Shown here piece after piece: positions 25,141-33,137 of a stretch of 38,412 bases of DNA. Location: contig JAQXWO010000241.1 of the NCBI GenBank assembly GCA_029225485.1, positions 1 to 38,412 of the forward strand, written 5' to 3'. This DNA is from Lachnospiraceae bacterium (lineage in GTDB: Bacteria > Bacillota > Clostridia > Lachnospirales > Lachnospiraceae). Within the stretch, counting starts at the first letter, position 1. Each line of letters opens with the position of its first letter. The position numbers were made by a program, and so were the translations under genes. The notes beneath the pieces are model-generated. The model had not been told where the DNA came from and searched no databases. It was given only the letters and a program-made list of their open reading frames with translations.

Positions 25141-26466
25141 ATGGTTAAGATTACATTTATGGGTGCGGGAAGTACAGTGTTTGCCAGAAATGTGCTGGGT
25201 GACTGCATGTGCACCCCGTCCCTGCGGGAAAGCGAGATCGCGCTGTACGACATTGATGCCGGACGTCTGGAGGATTCCCGGATCATTCTGGAAGCCATCA
25301 ACCGCAACGTCAATGAGGGCCGGGCTGTGATCCGGACCTATCTGGGTGCAGAGAACCGGAAAGAGGCGCTGCGGGATGCGGATTTTGTGGTGAACGCGAT
25401 TCAGGTGGGAGGATATGATCCCTGCACGATCACAGATTTTGAGATTCCGAAGAAATATGGACTGAAGCAGACGATTGCGGACACACTGGGAATCGGAGGC
25501 ATCATGCGTGCGCTGCGGACGATCCCTGTACTGGAGGAGTTTGCCCGGGATATGGAGGAGGTTTGCCCCAACACGCTGTTCCTGAATTACTCCAATCCGA
25601 TGGCCATGCTGACCGGGTATATGCAGAGATTCACAAAGATCCGGACAGTGGGCCTGTGCCACAGTGTGCAGGTATGCTCGGAGGGACTTCTGAAAGGACT
25701 TGGCATGGAAGACCGCCTGGAGGGCAGACAGGAGCTGATCGCAGGAATCAATCATATGGGATGGCTGCTGGAGCTTCGGGATAAGGACGGAAACGACCTG
25801 TATCCGGAAATTTACAGACGAGTGGAGGAGAAGACTCTTTCCGGAGAAAAGCATACGGATATGGTGAGATATGAATATATCCGTCATCTTGGTTATTACT
25901 GTACCGAGTCCAGTGAACACAATGCAGAGTACAATCCCTGGTTCATCAAATCAAAGTATCCGGAGATGATCGAGGAATTCAACATCCCGCTGGATGAGTA
26001 TCCGAGACGCTGCATCAAACAGATCGAGGGATGGAATCAGGAGCGTGAGGATATCCTGAAGGATGGAAAGATCACCCATGAACGAAGCCGGGAATATGCG
26101 TCCTATATCATGGAGGCAGTGGTGACAGATACCCCCTACAAGATCGGCGGCAATGTGCTGAATAACGGATACATTGAGAACCTTCCGGCAGACGCCTGTG
26201 TAGAAGTTCCCTGCTATATCGACGGTACGGGAGTACATCCGGTGAAGGTCGGCAAGCTTCCCACACAGCTGGCGGCGCTGAATTCCACCAACATCGGCCC
26301 GCAGCTCATGACCATTGAGGCCGCAGTGACGAGAGACCGGAAAAAGATCTATCAGGCAGCCATGCTGGATCCACATACAGCGGCAGAGCTGAATATCAGG
26401 GATATCATTTCCATGTGCGATGAGCTGATCGAGGCCCATGGGGATTATATGAAAGAATATAAATAG
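25141..26466 (+). CDS. NAD- and metal-dependent glycosidase, family 4 (MelA-like alpha-galactosidase)
   Basis: This 441-residue enzyme uses NAD+ and a divalent metal (usually Mn2+) with an oxidation-elimination mechanism. The N-terminal Rossmann motif is FMGAGSTVF (about residues 7-15). The metal ligands are visible as Cys173-His174 in GLCHSVQ and His205 in INHMGW. The NAFNY-like block (VVNAIQVGGYD) and ADTLGIGGIMRAL match the MelA (alpha-galactosidase) branch rather than the 6-phospho branch. The ribosome binding site GGAGGAG is strong. It follows araC by 26 nt. Together with GH36 it gives the cell two chemically different alpha-galactosidases in one operon; possibly one prefers melibiose and the other larger oligosaccharides. 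Substrate is inferred. Confidence 0.92.
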   Translation: MVKITFMGAGSTVFARNVLGDCMCTPSLRESEIALYDIDAGRLEDSRIILEAINRNVNEGRAVIRTYLGAENRKEALRDADFVVNAIQVGGYDPCTITDFEIPKKYGLKQTIADTLGIGGIMRALRTIPVLEEFARDMEEVCPNTLFLNYSNPMAMLTGYMQRFTKIRTVGLCHSVQVCSEGLLKGLGMEDRLEGRQELIAGINHMGWLLELRDKDGNDLYPEIYRRVEEKTLSGEKHTDMVRYEYIRHLGYYCTESSEHNAEYNPWFIKSKYPEMIEEFNIPLDEYPRRCIKQIEGWNQEREDILKDGKITHERSREYASYIMEAVVTDTPYKIGGNVLNNGYIENLPADACVEVPCYIDGTGVHPVKVGKLPTQLAALNSTNIGPQLMTIEAAVTRDRKKIYQAAMLDPHTAAELNIRDIISMCDELIEAHGDYMKEYK

Positions 26467-26484
26467 TATAACTGTTCGTGCGAC

Positions 26485-26642
26485 GCTGTCTGTCTCAGGC
26501 ATATCCATGCGTGCTGCCTCCGTCCCGGACAGCCATGAAATTTGTCTGTCTGTGCAGGACATAAATGTCCTTTTCAGTCAGACAAATACCATAGCTGTTC
26601 GTTCCGAGGTCAGACGCATTGGATATGCCTGAGGCAGACAGC
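26485..26642. repeat. 158-nt imperfect fold-back (inverted repeat) element
   Basis: The outer arms GCTGTCTGTCTCAGGCATATCC (26485-26506) and its near-complement (26621-26642) pair over 22 bp with one G-T wobble. The next segment pairs through ATGCGT/ACGCAT. Inner arms 26530-26548 and 26579-26597 match at 16 of 19 positions. The tip is GGACAT-AA-ATGTCC (26557-26570). The whole is one long hairpin, non-coding, in the gap between the GH4 and GH8 genes. It resembles a miniature inverted-repeat or structured-RNA element, but the family was not recognised. Confidence 0.75.
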
Positions 26643-26721
26643 TGTTTTTCAAATGGCCGTGAATAGCAGCGTTGGATATGCCTGAGGAAGAAAGCCATAT
26701 TTTAAATGGGTGAGAACAGTA
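26616..26721. repeat. Two tandem copies of a 53-bp unit
   Basis: Units 26616-26668 and 26669-26721 align without gaps at 41 of 53 positions, with the core TTGGATATGCCTGAGG identical in both. The first copy supplies the right arm of the fold-back at 26485-26642, so a duplication of that arm created an extra, unpaired copy. The 53-bp period is not a multiple of three and neither strand looks coding. Right of the repeat a weak hairpin with a T-run (about 26739-26770) might terminate the GH4 operon. Confidence 0.75.
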
Positions 26722-26780
26722 ATATGAAAGGTTATTGTGCGGCTGGGAAAAATCCTTGCTGCCTTTTTTAATTGTCCCGG

Positions 26781-26809
26781 TTGACGCTGTACAGGAATCA
26801 GGATAAACT
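26781..26809 (+). promoter_or_regulatory. Promoter for the GH8 gene
   Basis: TTGACG (26781-26786) and TAAACT (26804-26809) have a 17-nt spacer. The leader to the start codon is about 105 nt. Confidence 0.55.
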
Positions 26810-26921
26810 GTTTCTGGAATTATTTTTTATTTATTGATAAGGTCAGAATTATCTGTTGTGCAATTCACAGAAAAGTGAGCACGCGCTGCGGCGTATGATG
26901 ATACAGAAAACGGAGGGAAAG

Positions 26922-28091
26922 ATGAGAGCATTTTACACTGGTGAATACCGCAATGTGTTTGCGGAGATCGGTAAAAGTCCGGAGGAGATCCGGAAGAAGA
27001 TTGAGGAAACGGTACATACATTTTTTTATGGCAGTGAAGAAGAACGGATCTACCATGAAGTGGGCGACGATATGGGATATCTGGAGGATACGGGAAATCA
27101 TGATGCCAGGACGGAGGGCATGTCCTATGGCATGATGATGTGTGTGCAGCTGGATATGAAGCAGGAGTTTGACCGGATCTGGAAATGGACAAAGACGTAT
27201 ATGTGGATGGAGGACGGGGAAAATGAAGGATATTTTGCCTGGTCCTGCCAGACCAATGGAGAAAAGAATGCCTATGGACCGGCGCCGGACGGTGAGGAAT
27301 ACTTCGCCATGGCATTATTTTTTGCGTCTCACAGATGGGGAGACGGTGAGGGGATCTTCCATTATTCCCGGGAGGCCAGAAATATCCTGAGAGCCTGCCT
27401 TCACAAAGGGGAAAATGGAAGACCGGGTCATCCCATGTGGAACAGGGAGAATAAACAGATCCTGTTTGTGCCGGGAAGTCCGTTTACGGATCCGTCTTAT
27501 CATCTGCCTCATTATTATGAGCTTTTCGCCCTGTGGGCCGATGAGGAAGACCGAGAGTTCTGGAAGCAGGCGGCGGATGCCAGCAGAGCGTATCTGGTAA
27601 AGGCATGCCACCCGGTCACCGGTATGAATCCGGAATACGGCAATTTTGATGGTACGCCCATGGATCAGATCATGCCCTGGGGAGAACAGCATCATCAGTT
27701 TTACAGCGATGCCTACCGGACAGCGGCAAATATCGGATTGGATTATGAATGGTTTGGAGAAGACGCGGGTCAGTGCAGAACTCCGCTGCATCTGATGCGT
27801 TTCCTTGGCACCGATCTGGAGGCGGCCCGCTGTGTGTTTGAAGTAGACGGAACTCCGGTGGAGAAGAATGTACTTCATCCACTGGGGCTGCTTGCAACGA
27901 CGGCACAGGGAACGCTGACCGTAGCTCAGGACGACCGATCAGACCCGGAAAGTGACTGGAGTATGGCGGCCCGCTGGGTGGAATGGTTCTGGAATCAGCC
28001 TCTGCGAAAAGGCGGCAGAAGGTATTATGATAACTGCCTTTATTTATTTGCACTGCTGGCTTTGAGCGGCAATTACAGAATCTGGAAGTAG
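26922..28091 (+). CDS. GH8 reducing-end xylose-releasing exo-oligoxylanase
   Basis: This 389-residue cytoplasmic enzyme closely resembles Bacillus halodurans Rex (BH2105), a protein of about 388 residues that trims xylose from the reducing end of xylo-oligosaccharides. The (alpha/alpha)6 barrel motif ARTEGMSYGMMM carries the probable acid Glu65, and FYSDAYRTAANIG carries the probable base Asp263. The blocks YFAWSCQTNG and SPFTDPSYHLPHYYELFA are also typical. The start was placed at 26922 because CGGAGGGAAAG immediately precedes it and the protein then begins at the usual point for Rex; upstream in-frame ATGs lack ribosome binding sites. No beta-xylosidase or xylan transporter is nearby. Confidence 0.92.
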   Translation: MRAFYTGEYRNVFAEIGKSPEEIRKKIEETVHTFFYGSEEERIYHEVGDDMGYLEDTGNHDARTEGMSYGMMMCVQLDMKQEFDRIWKWTKTYMWMEDGENEGYFAWSCQTNGEKNAYGPAPDGEEYFAMALFFASHRWGDGEGIFHYSREARNILRACLHKGENGRPGHPMWNRENKQILFVPGSPFTDPSYHLPHYYELFALWADEEDREFWKQAADASRAYLVKACHPVTGMNPEYGNFDGTPMDQIMPWGEQHHQFYSDAYRTAANIGLDYEWFGEDAGQCRTPLHLMRFLGTDLEAARCVFEVDGTPVEKNVLHPLGLLATTAQGTLTVAQDDRSDPESDWSMAARWVEWFWNQPLRKGGRRYYDNCLYLFALLALSGNYRIWK

Positions 28092-28175
28092 AGGAGAGGT
28101 AGGAACTGGACTGCAGTTCGGCCACTGCCAGAAATGAAACAGGTCGGGATCTGTCAGAAAGGGAGGAAAATACAT

Positions 28176-28835
28176 ATGGCACAGACAAATTATGAGCAGA
28201 CAAGGGATAAAGCCCAGCTTCTGTTCCTTCAGCACGATCAGTCCGGGATGATCGAAAAGTTTCATCTGAAGCATGATGAACAGTATCTCTATATCAATTT
28301 TGTGGGAAGGGAGTATCGGATCGACCGCAGTACGGGAAAGATCGAGTGGTCGGAAGACGGGTACAGCCATGCAGTTCAGGGAAATTTTGATGAGACCCTT
28401 TCTATCTTTGATCTGTTGTGCTGTTCCAAAGAGGGATGCCATCTGTCGGACAGATTTTCCAGGATCAACAATCTGAAAGGAACCGTTTACTCTTCCGGGC
28501 TGGGGAATGATATTTTTCAGTCTTCTGTGAAATACTTTGAGGAAGATGTGGATAATTTTGCCCGGGCATGTGAACAACTTGGCGGAATCAGGGAGAAGGT
28601 GGGAGATATTTCGTATCGCATTCCGGTCTATGATTTTCTGCCGGTGATTCTGCAGCTCTGGATCGGAGATGAGGAATTCCCCTCCAGCATGCAGATCCTG
28701 TGGGATGAGAATGTGATGGACTATATGCATTATGAGACGACCTATTACTGCGTATCGCAGCTTTTGAGCAGGCTGAGGGAGCTGATGGCCTCCACACCGG
28801 AGGAAAAAGAAAACATTCGGAAGACAGGCAGATAA
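28176..28835 (+). CDS. DUF3786-family protein
   Basis: This 219-residue soluble protein carries the DUF3786 pattern. The central part has a conserved GLGNDIFQ segment and the C-terminal part reads YDFLPVILQLWIGDEEFPSS, ILWDENVMDYMHYETT, which is typical. The domain is common in anaerobes, sometimes beside corrinoid or iron-sulfur proteins, but its function is unknown. No cysteine cluster suggesting a bound Fe-S centre is present here (only scattered cysteines, including CC). AGGGAGG lies 8 nt before the ATG at 28176; an ATG at 28134 is less likely. It follows the GH8 gene by 84 nt without a clear promoter and ends at a bidirectional terminator. Confidence 0.8.
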   Translation: MAQTNYEQTRDKAQLLFLQHDQSGMIEKFHLKHDEQYLYINFVGREYRIDRSTGKIEWSEDGYSHAVQGNFDETLSIFDLLCCSKEGCHLSDRFSRINNLKGTVYSSGLGNDIFQSSVKYFEEDVDNFARACEQLGGIREKVGDISYRIPVYDFLPVILQLWIGDEEFPSSMQILWDENVMDYMHYETTYYCVSQLLSRLRELMASTPEEKENIRKTGR

Positions 28836-28890
28836 GAAAGGAATGCAGCAGGACATATCCTGCAAAGTCTGAAAAAGGCGGGATAAAAAA

Positions 28891-28938
28891 GCCGAAGTGA
28901 AAGACACCGGAAAGGTGCTTCGCTTCGGCCTGTTTTTT
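28891..28938. terminator. Terminator between DUF3786 and PurF-like genes
   Basis: GCCGAAG (28891-28897) pairs with CTTCGGC (28923-28929), with an inner CACC/GGTG stem. A TGTTTTTT tail lies on the right and an A-run on the left, so it can serve both converging genes. The T-run overlaps the last codons of the PurF-like gene. Confidence 0.82.
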
Positions 28939-30340
28939 ATTCTTTTCCGTTCCAGCAGTACGTGCAGAGCTTGCAGGGGGAAATGCCGATGGACTGGATC
29001 ATATCATCCAGTCTGTGATAGCGCAGTGTGGTGAAATTCAGTTCCCTGCGGATCTCTTCCACCATCTCCTGATAATTCCGGCTGTCAGGATCTGCGTAAT
29101 CTGCCAGCATTTCATCTGCATGTTCTCCTTCCCGCTTCAGGATCACGCGGCGGGCGATCAGATCAAGATCAGAAGAAGAGCGGGAGAAGTTCAGGTATTT
29201 ACATCCGAACATGATCGGCGGGCAGGCCGGGCGGATGTGAACCTCTTTTGCGCCGCTGTGATACAGGAATTCGGTGGTCTCCCGAAGCTGTGTACCGCGG
29301 ACGATGGAATCGTCGATCAGCAGCAGTGTCTTCCCTTTGATCAGTTTGTGGACCGGGATCAGCTTCATGCGGGCAATCAGATTTCTCTGTGCCTGATTGG
29401 TTGGCATGAAGGAGCGGGGCCAGGTCGGTGTATACTTAATGAAAGGACGGGTAAAGGGAATCCCGGATTCATTGGAATAACCGATGGCGTGGGCAATACC
29501 GGAATCCGGCACACCGGCAACACTGTCGGCCTGTACATTATCTCTCTTGGCCAACAGACGTCCGCATTCGTACCGCATGTCTTCTACGTTGACACCCTCA
29601 TAGCAGGCAGTGGGATATCCATAATAAACCCAGAGGAAAGAGCAGATCTTCATTTCCTGACCAGGCGCTTTCATGGTCTCGACTCCTTCCGGAGTCATGA
29701 ATACGATCTCTCCCGGGCCCAGTTCTTTATAATCCTCGTATCCAAGATTGAGGTAGGAAAAACTTTCGAAAGCAGCACAGAAAGCACCCTCCTTGTGACC
29801 GATGATTATCGGGGTGCGTCCCAGACGGTCACGGGAAGCATAAATACCTTCCGGTGTCAGAATCAGTACAGTAAGGGAACCGATGACCTTTTCCTGAAGC
29901 CAGGTCAGACCTTCTACGATTGTGGATTTCTGGTTGATCAGTGCAGCAGCAATCTCAGTCGGATTGATGGTGCCGCCGCTCATTTCCAGAAAATGAGTGT
30001 GTCCGTTTTTAAAGCATTCCTCCACCAGCTGGTCTGCATTATTGATCTTGCCTACCGTAGTAATGGCAAAGCTTCCCAGATGTGAGTTGACCAGAAGCGG
30101 CTGCGGCTCAAAGTCGGAAATACATCCGATTCCGAGATTCCCCTCCAGTTCATTTACATCGCGGTCAAACTTCGTACGGAATGGAGAATTCTGTATGTTG
30201 TGTATGGCGCGGTCAAAGCCTTTTTCACCATATACGACCATGCCGGCACGCCTGGTACCGAGATGGGAATGGTAGTCTGTTCCGAAAAACAGATCAAGAA
30301 CACAGGATTCTTTTGAAGCTACTGCGAAAAATCCACCCAT
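28937..30340 (-). CDS. PurF-like amidophosphoribosyltransferase paralogue lacking the glutaminase cysteine
   Basis: This 467-residue protein has the two-domain PurF layout: an N-terminal Ntn glutaminase fold (about 1-230) and a phosphoribosyltransferase domain (about 250-450) with the intact PRPP loop LLLIDDSIVRGTQL (about 339-352) and VPDSGIAHAIGYS. Active PurF begins its mature chain with CGVFG or a similar sequence; here the protein begins MGGFFAVAS, so the nucleophilic Cys is Gly. The oxyanion HNG motif is also replaced (TTVGKINN). The start is certain: AAGGAGG lies 9-10 nt before the ATG, so no upstream Cys is missed. C-terminal cysteines (CKLCTYC) and an internal Cys-rich block could bind a metal or Fe-S cluster, as in class II PurF. 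It is monocistronic and not near other purine genes. It may use free ammonia, act in another reaction, or regulate; this is not settled. Confidence 0.88.
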   Translation of the reverse strand: MGGFFAVASKESCVLDLFFGTDYHSHLGTRRAGMVVYGEKGFDRAIHNIQNSPFRTKFDRDVNELEGNLGIGCISDFEPQPLLVNSHLGSFAITTVGKINNADQLVEECFKNGHTHFLEMSGGTINPTEIAAALINQKSTIVEGLTWLQEKVIGSLTVLILTPEGIYASRDRLGRTPIIIGHKEGAFCAAFESFSYLNLGYEDYKELGPGEIVFMTPEGVETMKAPGQEMKICSFLWVYYGYPTACYEGVNVEDMRYECGRLLAKRDNVQADSVAGVPDSGIAHAIGYSNESGIPFTRPFIKYTPTWPRSFMPTNQAQRNLIARMKLIPVHKLIKGKTLLLIDDSIVRGTQLRETTEFLYHSGAKEVHIRPACPPIMFGCKYLNFSRSSSDLDLIARRVILKREGEHADEMLADYADPDSRNYQEMVEEIRRELNFTTLRYHRLDDMIQSIGISPCKLCTYCWNGKE

Positions 30341-30421
30341 GAAATAAAGCCTCCTTCACAAATATATATTTACTTTTCACTTTAGTGACGCCATCTGCTG
30401 CAGCACACGCGGATGTACAGC

Positions 30422-30465
30422 GGCGGATGACTGTTCTTCAAAGGCAGTACCAAGAATATACCGCC
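30422..30465 (-). promoter_or_regulatory. Hairpin in the leader of the PurF-like gene
   Basis: On the minus strand GGCGG pairs with CCGCC and, inside, TATTCTT pairs with AAGAACA (one wobble), giving a 44-nt hairpin in the ~140-nt 5' leader. It is followed by no T-run, so it is not a simple terminator. No known purine, guanine or PRPP riboswitch consensus was recognised. Confidence 0.45.
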
Positions 30466-30480
30466 AAATGTCCACTATAA

Positions 30481-30509
30481 TATATAATATATCCGGGAAA
30501 ATTCGTCAA
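30481..30509 (-). promoter_or_regulatory. Promoter for the PurF-like gene
   Basis: On the minus strand TTGACG (30509-30504) and TATATA (30486-30481) have a 17-nt spacer; the AT-rich run that follows offers other -10 registers. Confidence 0.6.
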
Positions 30510-30606
30510 GTCTTGGGCTGTAATGATTCAGGTAAAGATATGGAAGGTGAAGTAGTATGCCATTGATAGATGCCTTTAAGGCATGAAACAGGATACAACA
30601 TAAGCA

Positions 30607-30635
30607 TTGGACATAATAGAATTCTGGGTTATAAA
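30607..30635 (+). promoter_or_regulatory. Promoter for the second MATE gene
   Basis: TTGGAC (30607-30612) and TATAAA (30630-30635) have a 17-nt spacer, about 40 nt before the start codon. Confidence 0.6.
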
Positions 30636-30676
30636 ATAGATGTGGATGAAAACAATGCAAGAAAATGAGGAACGAC

Positions 30677-32020
30677 ATGGAACAGCAAAAAGTTATGTTT
30701 TCAAATAAAGACCTGGGGGCAATGATTATTCCCCTGTTTTTAGAGCAGCTGCTGGTGATGCTTGTGGGATTGGCAGATACGCTTATTATAAGTTATGCAG
30801 GAGAAGCGGCAGTGTCAGGGGTATCCCTGGTGAATCAGTTTAATACCATTTTTATTTATCTGTTTACGGCTCTGGCTTCAGGAGGGGCAGTTGTCATCAG
30901 CCAGTATATAGGCAAACATGCAATGGAGGACGCGGGGGAATCAGCCAGCCAGCTTTTATTTTTTTCTTCCATATGTTCCGTACTCGCAGCAGGTTTCGTG
31001 CTGGCCGGCAACAGGGCGATACTTCGTTTGATGTTTGGAAAAGTGGAAGACGATGTCATGCAGGCCTGTATTACTTATTTGAGAATATCTGCGTATTCTT
31101 ACCCGGCACTGGCAATTTATAATTCCGGTACGGCATTGTTCCGAAGTCTTGGAAAGACCAGTGTCACGATGTATTTGTCGATAGCATCCAATATCATCAA
31201 TCTGATTGGAAATGTGGTTGGCGTGTTCGTTCTGAAGGCGGGGGTGGCCGGTGTTGCATATCCCTCACTGATAGCAAGAGCTTTTTCAGCAGTTGTGATC
31301 ACATATCTCTGCTTCGGAAAGAAACATAAAGCAGTTTACCGATGCCGGTGGATTTTCGGGTGGAATAAGAGCCTGATGAAGCAGATCATAAATATTGCGG
31401 TTCCCAATGGACTGGAAAATGGTATTTTCCAGTTGGTAAAGGTGGCGTTAAGCAGCATCGTGGCACTTTTTGGAACTTATCAGATCGCAGCAAACGGCGT
31501 TGCACAGAGTATCTGGTCTGTGGCGGCACTGGCCGGTGTTTCCATGGGGCCTGTATTTATCACAGTCATTGGACAATGCATGGGAAGCCGCGATACAGAG
31601 GCGGCAGATGACTATTTTAAGAAGCTGACACGGATCACACTTTTACTCTCATCTGTATGGAATCTGCTGATTCTTCTTCTGACCCCTGCTTTTCTGAAAT
31701 TTTATGCATTGGAACCGGAGACAAAGCAGCTCGTGATATGGCTGGTGCTGATCCACAATGTGTTTAACTCCATTGCCTTTCCTTTTTCCGGGGCGCTTAG
31801 TAATGGACTGCGTGCGGCAGGAGATGTGAAATTCACCATGTATGTATCTGTCATATCTACAGTTGCAGTGCGGCTGTTTTTATCTTATCTTCTGGGACTT
31901 CAGCTGCAGATGGGTGTTATTGGGATCGCAGCCGCAATGGTCTGTGACTGGATGGTACGCGGTGTGATTTTCTTCCGGAGACAGAAGTCCGGAAAATGGA
32001 AATACTTTCAGGTGATCTGA
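30677..32020 (+). CDS. MATE-family efflux transporter (second copy)
   Basis: This 447-residue membrane protein has twelve predicted helices. It begins FSNKDLGAMIIPLFLEQLLVMLVGLADT, a typical NorM/DinF-like N-terminus, and its second repeat starts near LMKQIINIAVPNGLENG. It is clearly different in sequence from the MATE protein at 12247-13602, so the two are not a recent duplication. GAGGA lies 6-7 nt before the ATG at 30677; an ATG at 30665 is less well placed. The gene is divergent from the PurF-like gene and single. Its base composition looks slightly more AT-rich than its neighbours (more AAA, ATT and TTT codons). Substrate unknown. Confidence 0.92.
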   Translation: MEQQKVMFSNKDLGAMIIPLFLEQLLVMLVGLADTLIISYAGEAAVSGVSLVNQFNTIFIYLFTALASGGAVVISQYIGKHAMEDAGESASQLLFFSSICSVLAAGFVLAGNRAILRLMFGKVEDDVMQACITYLRISAYSYPALAIYNSGTALFRSLGKTSVTMYLSIASNIINLIGNVVGVFVLKAGVAGVAYPSLIARAFSAVVITYLCFGKKHKAVYRCRWIFGWNKSLMKQIINIAVPNGLENGIFQLVKVALSSIVALFGTYQIAANGVAQSIWSVAALAGVSMGPVFITVIGQCMGSRDTEAADDYFKKLTRITLLLSSVWNLLILLLTPAFLKFYALEPETKQLVIWLVLIHNVFNSIAFPFSGALSNGLRAAGDVKFTMYVSVISTVAVRLFLSYLLGLQLQMGVIGIAAAMVCDWMVRGVIFFRRQKSGKWKYFQVI

Positions 32021-32056
32021 GAAATATATTTTTACAGATTCCATGTCTGCCGCTTC

Positions 32057-32085
32057 TTGTACTTCTGCAAAATATATTGTAAAAT
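32057..32085 (+). promoter_or_regulatory. Promoter for the LRR-VWA operon
   Basis: TTGTAC (32057-32062) and TAAAAT (32080-32085) have a 17-nt spacer. The predicted start near 32092 lies after the ATG at 32088 and so supports the later start codon at 32124. Confidence 0.55.
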
Positions 32086-32123
32086 AGATGGCAGTTGAAG
32101 TTATCTTGAAAGAAGTGAGACAA

Positions 32124-33137
32124 ATGCGTGGTGACAGATCGTGGGAGGATATCCCGGATCAGGTATTGATATATGAAAAAAAGGAAGACAGCGCAGTGAT
32201 CTGGCGCTGTTTTTCACGTGAAGACCAGGCCGTCATTCCGGCCCGGGTGGAGGGGCTGACAGTGACGGAACTGGCGCCCTACTGCTTTTCTGCTTATATG
32301 GATCTCATGCAGCTGGAGCGGGGATTGAACAACGGGACACTGCATGCCACGGGAGAGGAAAAGCTTCCGGCTCTCTGCGGAGATGCACTGCACGGTCTGG
32401 TACTCCCGCCTACGGTGCGCCGGGCTGGAAGATATTGCTTCTATAATTGTGAGCAGCTGCAGTACCTGGAGTTTTTCAGCGGTTTGACGGACTGGGGGAG
32501 CGGAGTGTTTACAGGATGCCATCAGATGCGTGAAATCCGGATTCATCTGGATCAGACGGAGCGCTCCATGCTGAAGGAGGTACTGGATGAGGTGCCCGAG
32601 GCTCTGAAGGTAGAGTATCTGGTTGAGGGAGAGAAGACAGAAAAAGCGGTACTGGTTTTCCCGGAATTTTATGAGGAAGGTGTGGAAAATACGCCGGCCA
32701 GGATCCTGGAGACCCATGTACATGGCAGCGGGATCCTTTACCGGAACTGTTTCCGCAGCAGAGTGTTTGATTTTTCCCAGTATGACCGGCTCTTTCCCTA
32801 CGCAAAGGCCCGGGAAGACTTTGAGGTGACGGCGGAACTGGTGACAGGAAGGCTCTGGCATCCCTGCCATCTTACTCCGGAGGCCCGCAGGCAGTATGAG
32901 GAGTATGTGGAAGAGGAGAGGGAATCATTTGCAGTTTTGTTTTCTGAGAGAAAGGACATGCAGGGGATCCGCTGGCTGACCGGTCTACTGGGAGAGAAGC
33001 ATCCGGAGATCTATGACCGTCTGATGGAGCTGGCGGGCCGGAAGCAGTTTGTGGAGGCGGTCAGCTATCTGATGGAACAGAAGCATCGGCAGGAAACACC
33101 TCAGACGGGCAGGAAACGCAGGAGGATGGAGCTGTGA
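32124..33137 (+). CDS. Cytoplasmic BspA-like leucine-rich-repeat protein
   Basis: This 337-residue protein has LRR_5/BspA-type repeats in its first half: blocks such as LTVTELAPYCFSAYMDLMQL, LPPTVRRAGRYCFYNCEQL and GSGVFTGCHQMREIRI. It has no signal peptide or anchor, whereas most BspA-like proteins are surface-exposed. The second half (about 175-337) is mixed alpha/beta with a charged helical C-terminus (RRQYEEYVEEERESF... RKRRRMEL) and was not recognised. The ATG at 32124 is preferred because the promoter's start point excludes the ATG at 32088; its ribosome binding site is weak (GAAGTGAG). Its stop overlaps the GTG start of the VWA gene by 4 nt, so the two are translationally coupled and probably act together. 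A protein-interaction role is inferred. Confidence 0.75.
   Translation: MRGDRSWEDIPDQVLIYEKKEDSAVIWRCFSREDQAVIPARVEGLTVTELAPYCFSAYMDLMQLERGLNNGTLHATGEEKLPALCGDALHGLVLPPTVRRAGRYCFYNCEQLQYLEFFSGLTDWGSGVFTGCHQMREIRIHLDQTERSMLKEVLDEVPEALKVEYLVEGEKTEKAVLVFPEFYEEGVENTPARILETHVHGSGILYRNCFRSRVFDFSQYDRLFPYAKAREDFEVTAELVTGRLWHPCHLTPEARRQYEEYVEEERESFAVLFSERKDMQGIRWLTGLLGEKHPEIYDRLMELAGRKQFVEAVSYLMEQKHRQETPQTGRKRRRMEL

Noticed and set aside
26495-26698. 67-codon minus-strand open frame over the fold-back repeat
   Set aside because: It has no ribosome binding site, and the sequence is explained by the inverted and tandem repeats.
26616-26721. Tandem 53-bp units as a CRISPR array or coding repeat
   Set aside because: There are only two diverged units with no spacer pattern and no cas genes, and the period is not a multiple of three.
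32088-32123. Earlier ATG start for the LRR gene
   Set aside because: There is no ribosome binding site, and the predicted transcript starts near 32092, after this ATG.
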